Source of the DNA: Raineyella fluvialis
Lineage (GTDB): Bacteria > Actinomycetota > Actinomycetes > Propionibacteriales > Propionibacteriaceae
Assembly: GCF_009646095.1 (NCBI RefSeq)
Contig: NZ_CP045725.1
Span: 3,585,866 to 3,649,865, forward strand
Direction of reading: 5' to 3'
Length of the DNA: 64,000 bases
The number at the start of each line of letters is the position of its first letter. Positions within the stretch are counted from its first letter, which is position 1. The notes under the pieces were generated by a model. The model was not told the origin of the DNA and searched no databases. It was given only the letters and a program-made list of their open reading frames with translations. A program made the translations under genes and the position numbers. This document shows positions 57,828-64,000 of this stretch, in pieces.

Positions 57828-60800
57828 CCTCTGCCACACTCGCCGCCACGGTTTCAGAGGTTCCCCAGCCGGGGCGTGTGGTCGAGGTGCGAGGTTCGAT
57901 GTGGGCCGTGACCGACGTCCAGGAGCAGGGCCTCACCCGCTCCCCTGCTGATGAGACGATCGCGGGCCTCCAGCACGTGGTGACGCTGCAGGCCCTGGGT
58001 GAAGACAACCTGGGCGACGAACTGCGGGTGATCTGGGAGTTGGAGGTCGGTAACACGCTGGCGCCCGACCAGGGCCTCCCGGAGCGCATCAACGCCGATG
58101 CGTTCGACGATCCGAACAAGCTTGGTGCGTTCGTCGATGCCGTCCGGTGGGGCGCGGTCACATCTGCCGACGATCGGGCCTACCAGTCCCCCTTCCGTTC
58201 CGGCGCCACCGTCGAGGCCTACCAGCTCGAACCGCTGCGCCGCGCACTGCAGGCACCTCGTACGAACCTGCTGCTGGCCGATGACGTCGGTCTCGGCAAG
58301 ACGATCGAGGCCGGCCTGGTGATCCAGGAACTCCTGCTGCGCCATCGTGCCCGCAGCGTCGTCGTGGTCTGCCCGCCCAGCCTGTCGCTGAAGTGGCAGG
58401 ACGAGATGCGCGACAAGTTCGGCCTGGACTTCGTCATCGTCAACAGCGATCGGATGGCCGAACTGCGCCGCAGTCACGGCCTGAGTGCCAACCCGTTCCG
58501 GCTGTTCCCCCGTGTCATCGTGTCGATGGCGTGGCTGCGGTCGGCCCGCGCCCAGCGGCTGCTGCGCGACATCTACGCCGATGTCGATGATTCGCACTCC
58601 GCGCGCCGGTATGCCTTCGACGTCCTCGTCGTGGACGAGGCCCACCACGTCGCCCCGTCCGCCCCGACCACGGTCGGCAAGAACCGCGGCTACGCCGTCG
58701 ACAGCCAGCGCACGATCTACACCCGCGAGTTGGCCGAGCGGTGCGAGCACCGGCTGTTCCTCAGCGCCACGCCCCACAACGGCCACACCGAGTCCTTCAC
58801 CGCACTGCTCCAGATGATCGACGATCGCCGATTCTCCCGTGGCGCCGACCTGGACGAGGATGCGCTGAAGGACGTGACCGTGCGGCGTCTGAAGTCGGAG
58901 ATCACCTCCAAGAACTTCAAGACCCGCACGATCAAGCCGATCCCGTTCACCCCGGACACGGGCGAGCAGGAGCACTTCGCGACGCTGGATCGGCTCATCC
59001 GGGCCAGCAAGAAGATGAACGGTCGTGAGCAGGGCGGGGACCTGGTCGGGATGCTGCTGAAGAAGCGGCTCCTGTCCAGCCCGGTCTCCTTCGGCCGGAC
59101 ACTGGCCGCCTACATGGACTCACACGCCACCCCGGGCGGCATGCTCCCGGCGGCCCTGTTCGATGACGATGACGAGGTGCTGCGCGAGACCATCGGCAGC
59201 GACCAGAGCGATGAGGAGGAGGGGCTGCGTGACCACCCCGAGTTCATCGCCCTCCAGCAGCGCAAGGTCACCGACCCGCTGGTCGCCGCCACGAAGACCG
59301 ACCTGAGCGGGCTGATCGACTGGGGTCTGTCGTATGAGGCCCGACCGGACTCCCGCCTCACCGCCCTGATCGGCTTCCTCGACGCGATCTGCCGGCCCGG
59401 CGGGCACTGGACGAACGAACGGGTGGTCATCTTCACCGAGTACGCCGACACCCTGCGCTGGATCGTCGATGTGCTGGAGTCGAAGGGCTACAAGGACCGC
59501 CTCGAGGTGATCCAGGGCGCGACCGATCCCGAGGAGCGTGAGCTGATCCGTCAGCGGTTCAGCGCCGACCCGGTCGACGAGCCGGTCCGGGTGCTCGTGG
59601 CGACCGACTCGGCCGGGGAGGGCATCGACCTGCAGGGGCACTGTCACCGGCTGGTGAACTTCGACATCCCGTTCAACCCCTCGCGCCTCGAGCAGCGGAT
59701 CGGCCGGATCGACCGCTACGGGCAAACCCATACCCCGGAGATCTTCCACTTCGTGCCCGAGAAGGACTCCACGACCTACGGCGCAGACCTGGACTTCATG
59801 GCTCGTATCGCCACGAAGGTCGGCCAGATCGCCACCGACCTCGGCTCGGTCAACCAGGTCATCGACCTCGACATCCAACAGCACTTCTCCCCCAACCGGT
59901 CCCGCAGCACCGTCGTCGACGACCGGTCGGCGACGATCATCAACAAGACGCTGGCCGGCGGCCTGGAACTCAACCGGCAGCTCGATCAGCTGTCCCGCTC
60001 CTTCGAAGCCAAGAAGGCCGACCTGCACCTGACGCCAGCCGCTACCGAACGCGTGGTCTCTACCGCGCTGGACTTCTCCCGCCAACCCCCGCTTGAGGAG
60101 ATCGGTGACGACCGGACGGACTCCCCCGTCTTCAGGGTTCCTGCGCTCAGCGCCCGCTGGCAGAAGTCGCTGGAGGGGTTGGCCACCAAACTTGATCCCA
60201 AGAAGCAGCGTCCGATCACGTTCGATCCGGACGCCCTGATCGACCCTGAGGACGGCTCGACGCGCACCGACCTGGTGGCCATCCACTTGGGCCACCCGCT
60301 CCTGCAGCGGTCGGCGCGGCTGCTGCGCAACGGGTTGATGACCGCCGGCGCGGACGTGCACCGGGTCACTGCGGTCGTCGTCGATGATCTGGATGCCTCC
60401 TGTGTGGCTGCGGTGTCGCGGCTGGTCCTCGTCGGGCGGGGCGGCCTGCGGCTCCATGAGGAGGTCTTCGTCACCGGGCTGCGGATGAAGGCCCAGGATC
60501 TGGCAGAGGAGAAGGTCCTCGACCTGCTCGACCGTGCTCTCGACCCTGGCCAGCACACACCGGCAGGTGCGGCGACCCGACGTCATCTCGCCGACCTGTG
60601 GAACGCCGAGGGATCGCGCCTGCACGAGCGCCTGACCACCGCGATGGAACGCCGCGCCGAGACACGGCAGAAGCGGGTGGAGAACCTCCTCACCTCGCGA
60701 CGGGAAGCCGACCTGACGCGGGCACACGACATCTTCGCGGCCTTCCGGCGCAACCTGCAGGATTCGATCGCCCGGCTGAACCGGGAGGACCAGATGCAGG

Positions 60801-61012
60801 ACATGTTGCCGTTCGTCGAAGACCAGCGTGCCCAACGCACGAAGGACCGCCGCGCGATGGAGGCGCGTCTCGACTCCCTCGACCAGGAGGAGAAGCGGGA
60901 GCTGGAGGCGATCCGGGCCCGCTACACCGACGTGAAACCCTACGTGTCCGCCGCGGCCCTGGTCTTCGCGCTCACCCCGGCCGACGCCAAGGACCAGGAG
61001 ATGGCCCGATGA
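57824..61012 (+). CDS. drmD: DISARM SNF2-like helicase DrmD
   Basis: 1062 residues. ATG 57824 follows AAGGAG with good spacing. The N-terminus (VVEVRGSMWAVTDV, HVVTLQALGEDNLGDELRV) matches the DrmD-type leader. The SNF2/DEAD-like motor has LLADDVGLGKTIEAG (about 150-164), VVDEAHH (about 269), FLSATPHNG, and in the second lobe TDSAGEGIDLQGHCHRLVNF and RIGRIDRYGQ (about 624-634). A long C-terminal helical part includes charged coiled coil. DrmD is the helicase of class 1 DISARM, a phage-resistance system. Its stop overlaps the methyltransferase start (ATGA). Confidence 0.82.
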   Translation: MTSATLAATVSEVPQPGRVVEVRGSMWAVTDVQEQGLTRSPADETIAGLQHVVTLQALGEDNLGDELRVIWELEVGNTLAPDQGLPERINADAFDDPNKLGAFVDAVRWGAVTSADDRAYQSPFRSGATVEAYQLEPLRRALQAPRTNLLLADDVGLGKTIEAGLVIQELLLRHRARSVVVVCPPSLSLKWQDEMRDKFGLDFVIVNSDRMAELRRSHGLSANPFRLFPRVIVSMAWLRSARAQRLLRDIYADVDDSHSARRYAFDVLVVDEAHHVAPSAPTTVGKNRGYAVDSQRTIYTRELAERCEHRLFLSATPHNGHTESFTALLQMIDDRRFSRGADLDEDALKDVTVRRLKSEITSKNFKTRTIKPIPFTPDTGEQEHFATLDRLIRASKKMNGREQGGDLVGMLLKKRLLSSPVSFGRTLAAYMDSHATPGGMLPAALFDDDDEVLRETIGSDQSDEEEGLRDHPEFIALQQRKVTDPLVAATKTDLSGLIDWGLSYEARPDSRLTALIGFLDAICRPGGHWTNERVVIFTEYADTLRWIVDVLESKGYKDRLEVIQGATDPEERELIRQRFSADPVDEPVRVLVATDSAGEGIDLQGHCHRLVNFDIPFNPSRLEQRIGRIDRYGQTHTPEIFHFVPEKDSTTYGADLDFMARIATKVGQIATDLGSVNQVIDLDIQQHFSPNRSRSTVVDDRSATIINKTLAGGLELNRQLDQLSRSFEAKKADLHLTPAATERVVSTALDFSRQPPLEEIGDDRTDSPVFRVPALSARWQKSLEGLATKLDPKKQRPITFDPDALIDPEDGSTRTDLVAIHLGHPLLQRSARLLRNGLMTAGADVHRVTAVVVDDLDASCVAAVSRLVLVGRGGLRLHEEVFVTGLRMKAQDLAEEKVLDLLDRALDPGQHTPAGAATRRHLADLWNAEGSRLHERLTTAMERRAETRQKRVENLLTSRREADLTRAHDIFAAFRRNLQDSIARLNREDQMQDMLPFVEDQRAQRTKDRRAMEARLDSLDQEEKRELEAIRARYTDVKPYVSAAALVFALTPADAKDQEMAR

Positions 61013-64000
61013 GCCCCAAGCCGTACGTGCGCAAGCAGCCGACCGCCACCGAGAAGCACCGCCAGTGGCTGCAACTGGTCGACACCGAGGGACCGTTCCT
61101 GTCGATCCCGGTCCTCAAGGGCCTCTACCCCCAAGGGATCCAGACCCTCGACACCGACGTCCTCACCGACCTGAAGGCCGCCAAAGGCCCGTTCGAACAG
61201 GCCTGGGACCGCTGGTCCAAGGGCGAGGGAACCCTCGACGACTACCGACAGTCCCGCGACACATGGGTCGACCTCGTACTGCGCCGCATCTTCGCGTGGG
61301 GAGACCTCTACACGACCGAAGGCACCCCTGTCGCCGTGACATCGCCGAACGGGCGGGTGTCGCTCTCCAGCACCGGCGCATTCTGCCGCAAGGGCGAGAC
61401 GTACGCCCTGACCTGGGTGATCGACCCGGTCCGCAGCCTGCGCGACCTGGGCGAGGACGGCTGGGCCACCGACGCGATCGACCGGATGGAGCTGATGCTG
61501 CGCCACGCCGGCATCCCGATCGGCGTCGTCACGGACGGGCGCTGGTGGGGACTGGTCAGCGCCCCGCCGAAGACGACCGTCGCCTCAGGCATCATCGACA
61601 GCCAGACCTGGATCGAGGAACCACCCACCCGCGACGCCTTCGCCGCGCTGCTGTCCCCGCTCCGGCTCGCCGGCGGCAACGCCGACCAACGCCTGTCCCA
61701 GCTCTTCACCAAGTCCGTGACCGCCGCCGAAGACGTCACCGAAGCATTGGGCCGCCAGGTGCGCCGGGCGATCGAACTGCTGGTGGCGTCGTTCTCCGAG
61801 TCAGCCGAGGAAGCCCAACGCCGCGGCGACCCCAACCCGCTACCGGCCGACGGGGAGGAGATCTACTCCGCCGCAGTCACCGTGATGATGCGGGTCGTCT
61901 TCCTGCTCTTTGCTGAGGAGCGCGACCTGCTCCCGCTGGGCGACCTGTTCGACCAGGGCTACGGCCTCACCGGCCAGCTAGAGACGCTGCGACGCCGGGC
62001 CGAGGAAGAAACGCCCGAGGCCCTCGACACCACCTCCGCTGTCTGGCACCGCCTGCTGGCCACCTCTAGGGCACTGTTCGGCGGGGCCACGTTCGAGGAT
62101 CTGCGGATGCCGGCCTACGGCGGCTCTCTGTTCGACCCGGACCGGTTCCCGTTCCTGGCCGCGCTGACCGAACGTCACACGTTGGCGCTGCCGGTCAACG
62201 ACCGGGTGATGATGCACGTGCTGGACGCCGTACAGATGGCCGACGTCCGGGGCGAAGGGAAGCGGCAGATCTCGTTCCGCGACATCGACGTCGAGCAGAT
62301 CGGCTACATCTACGAAGGCCTGCTGGGCTACACCTGCCGCTTCGCCACCGAGACCACCCTGGGCCTGGTCGGCAAGCCAGACAAGGCCGGATCCGAACCC
62401 GAGATCCCCCTGCAGCTGATCAACGAGTTCGCCGATCAATACAGCACGGACAAGGCCATCGCCGACGCGATCCTGAAGTGGGTCAAGACGGATCAGCCGG
62501 CTGCCGAACCGCCCAGCGCAGCCGCCCTCACCAAAGCGATCGCCGCCAGCGACACCACTGAGGACGCGGATCGAGCGATTCGTGCCGTCACGACGGACCC
62601 CGAACTCGCCGGTGAGATCAAGAGCTGGATCGGCGTCATCCGACGCGACCTACGTGACCGCCCCACGGTGATCAGAGAGGGCGGCCTCCTCGTCGCAGAA
62701 ACACCCTCACGCAAGAACGCCGGCGCGCACTACACGCCCCGCGCTCTCGCCGAAGAGGTCGTGCTCCACGCCCTGGAACCGATCGTCTACTCCCCCGGCC
62801 CCTACCAGACTCCCGACCGCGACCAGTGGCGACTCAAGTCGCCCGAGGAGATCCTCGACCTCAAGGTGGCCGACATCGCCTGCGGCTCCGGCGCCTTCCT
62901 CGTCGCGGCTGCGCGCTACCTCGGGGCGCGCCTAGTTGAAGCTTGGAACGAAACAGGCACCGCAATCGGCGCACCCCAGGAACAGGAGACAGAAGCCATC
63001 CGTCAGGTCGTCGCACACTGCCTTTACGGCGCCGACATCAACCCGATGGCCATCGAGATGTGTAAACTCTCCCTCTGGCTCGTCTCACTCGACCCCAAGC
63101 TGCCCTTCAGCTTCGTCGACGACAAGATGCTGGTAGGCAACTCCCTCCTTGGGATCACCGACCTCGCCCAGCTCGAGGCCCTGCACATTGACCCCACTAT
63201 GGTTCGAAATCAGCCACTCTTCGACGTTACCTCCGCTGGTTTCGGCTCGACCGTGGACGTTCGGGGCACCATCGCAAAAGCCACACGCATTCGCGAAGCA
63301 CTTGCGACCGAGGTAGACAACGACGACCCTCAACGTTCGGCCCGGGCCAAGCAGGGCCAACTGAGGCGACTCCATGAAACCACGGCCCAGCTCCGCGATG
63401 TTGCCGATGGGGTCATCGCCGCCGGGCTGCGACTGGGCGGCAAGCCCGGCAAGGCCCTCGACGAGGCCTACGACAACCTCCGGATCGCCGTCAACGACGC
63501 ATACCCCGGCGAGGGTACGCCAAACCGGACCTTCCTCGACACCATCCAGGAAGCCGGGCTCACCCCCACCGTCCAGACCGACTATCCCCGCTGGCAGCCG
63601 CTCCACTGGGCTATCGAACTACCTAACGTCTTCGAACACGGCGGCTTTGATGCGATCATCGGGAACCCGCCATTCCTTGGGGGTAAGAAGATCACGCCCG
63701 CCCAAGGAAGCAACCTCCGGGAATGGCTCGTCAACCGGTGCGCTGACGGTAACCGCGGCAACGCTGACTTGGTTGCCTATTTCCTGTTGCGAAGTGCCTT
63801 GTTGGTGAGTCGAGAGGGAACTATTGGGATCATCGCGACAAATTCTCTCGCTCAAGGAGAAACCGAACGAGTGGGGCTCGGCCCACTGGATGCGGACGGC
63901 TTTAATTTGATGCGTGGAATACGCAGCCGATCGTGGCCAAGCCAGAGCGCAAATCTGGACTACGCAGCGGTATGGGGGACTTGGTGCCCAGTCTCAGGTA
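61009..64000 (+). CDS. drmMI: DISARM DrmMI-type adenine DNA methyltransferase, 3' end beyond window
   Basis: At least 997 codons in one uninterrupted frame to the right edge. The N-terminal about 500 residues carry a specificity-like/helical region (GVVTDGRWWGLVS, FLLFAEERDLLPLG). An Eco57I-type N6-adenine methylase core follows: SAM motif DIACGSGAF (622-630), YGADINPMAIEMCKLSLWL, NSLLG and the catalytic NPPF (886-889). In class 1 DISARM this enzyme marks host DNA. The last about 800 bases are less GC-rich than the start, suggesting a mosaic origin. Its 4-base overlap with drmD means one operon. Confidence 0.85.
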   Translation, partial: MSPKPYVRKQPTATEKHRQWLQLVDTEGPFLSIPVLKGLYPQGIQTLDTDVLTDLKAAKGPFEQAWDRWSKGEGTLDDYRQSRDTWVDLVLRRIFAWGDLYTTEGTPVAVTSPNGRVSLSSTGAFCRKGETYALTWVIDPVRSLRDLGEDGWATDAIDRMELMLRHAGIPIGVVTDGRWWGLVSAPPKTTVASGIIDSQTWIEEPPTRDAFAALLSPLRLAGGNADQRLSQLFTKSVTAAEDVTEALGRQVRRAIELLVASFSESAEEAQRRGDPNPLPADGEEIYSAAVTVMMRVVFLLFAEERDLLPLGDLFDQGYGLTGQLETLRRRAEEETPEALDTTSAVWHRLLATSRALFGGATFEDLRMPAYGGSLFDPDRFPFLAALTERHTLALPVNDRVMMHVLDAVQMADVRGEGKRQISFRDIDVEQIGYIYEGLLGYTCRFATETTLGLVGKPDKAGSEPEIPLQLINEFADQYSTDKAIADAILKWVKTDQPAAEPPSAAALTKAIAASDTTEDADRAIRAVTTDPELAGEIKSWIGVIRRDLRDRPTVIREGGLLVAETPSRKNAGAHYTPRALAEEVVLHALEPIVYSPGPYQTPDRDQWRLKSPEEILDLKVADIACGSGAFLVAAARYLGARLVEAWNETGTAIGAPQEQETEAIRQVVAHCLYGADINPMAIEMCKLSLWLVSLDPKLPFSFVDDKMLVGNSLLGITDLAQLEALHIDPTMVRNQPLFDVTSAGFGSTVDVRGTIAKATRIREALATEVDNDDPQRSARAKQGQLRRLHETTAQLRDVADGVIAAGLRLGGKPGKALDEAYDNLRIAVNDAYPGEGTPNRTFLDTIQEAGLTPTVQTDYPRWQPLHWAIELPNVFEHGGFDAIIGNPPFLGGKKITPAQGSNLREWLVNRCADGNRGNADLVAYFLLRSALLVSREGTIGIIATNSLAQGETERVGLGPLDADGFNLMRGIRSRSWPSQSANLDYAAVWGTWCPVSG

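Noticed and set aside
53644..64000. An integrase gene or a second copy of the tRNA-Gly 3' end (attachment site)
   Set aside because: None could be found in this window; either would have to lie further right.

Overview
The window is high-GC DNA with GTG and TTG starts, short leaderless promoters and dense, overlapping operons. Gene content (SUF operon with SufR, CtaA beside a two-gene ABC exporter, folC-DUF4233-ndk, two ClpP paralogues, DUF2344 and radical SAM proteins) points to an actinobacterium. Propionibacteriales/Propionibacteriaceae is my best guess, by inference only.

Left part (1-16 kb): an ABC exporter fragment, a Lys-tailed HTH protein, an ABC-F ATPase and an acyltransferase lead into the Fe-S assembly operon sufR-sufB-sufD-sufC-sufS-sufU-DUF59, read leftwards. 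A CAAC-N6-GTTG inverted repeat, like the known SufR operator, lies on the sufR start. Rightwards run an ABC ATPase, an ABC-2 permease and heme A synthase ctaA.

Middle (16-38 kb): a malic enzyme, then an exopolysaccharide cassette: a fused deacetylase/glycosyltransferase, an acyltransferase and a GH46 chitosanase-like protein. Together they suggest a matB/ica-like glucosamine polymer. A radical SAM protein and a CPBP protease follow. A leftward unit folC-DUF4233-ndk-mrpAB-mrpC-D-E-F-G encodes one-carbon and nucleotide enzymes and a full Mrp cation/proton antiporter. Rightwards are a CopC-CopD fusion, a YcnI protein, a MauE/DoxX protein and a DsbA-like oxidoreductase.

Right-centre (38-53.6 kb): a ValS of the archaeal-like type, the protein-quality genes clpX-clpP2-clpP1-tig read leftwards, tRNA-Pro, an unknown gene with a UvrA-like ATPase, a NYN/OST-HTH protein, and an MFS transporter with an M20 amidohydrolase.

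Right end (53.6-64 kb): beyond tRNA-Gly(UCC) the DNA looks like a genomic island. About 4 kb of decayed or orphan fragments (a truncated IS21 istA, a broken DUF1643 gene, degenerate ORFs) precede a large SNF2-type helicase and an Eco57I-type adenine methyltransferase that runs off the window. The pair matches the first two genes of a class 1 DISARM anti-phage system (drmD, drmMI). drmA, drmB and drmC would be expected beyond the right edge.

Caveat: nine genes are broken by what looks like one lost base each, mostly in G/C homopolymers and including sufS. This pattern suggests uncorrected sequencing indels more than real gene decay. These entries are typed pseudogene only because their frame is broken in this sequence.
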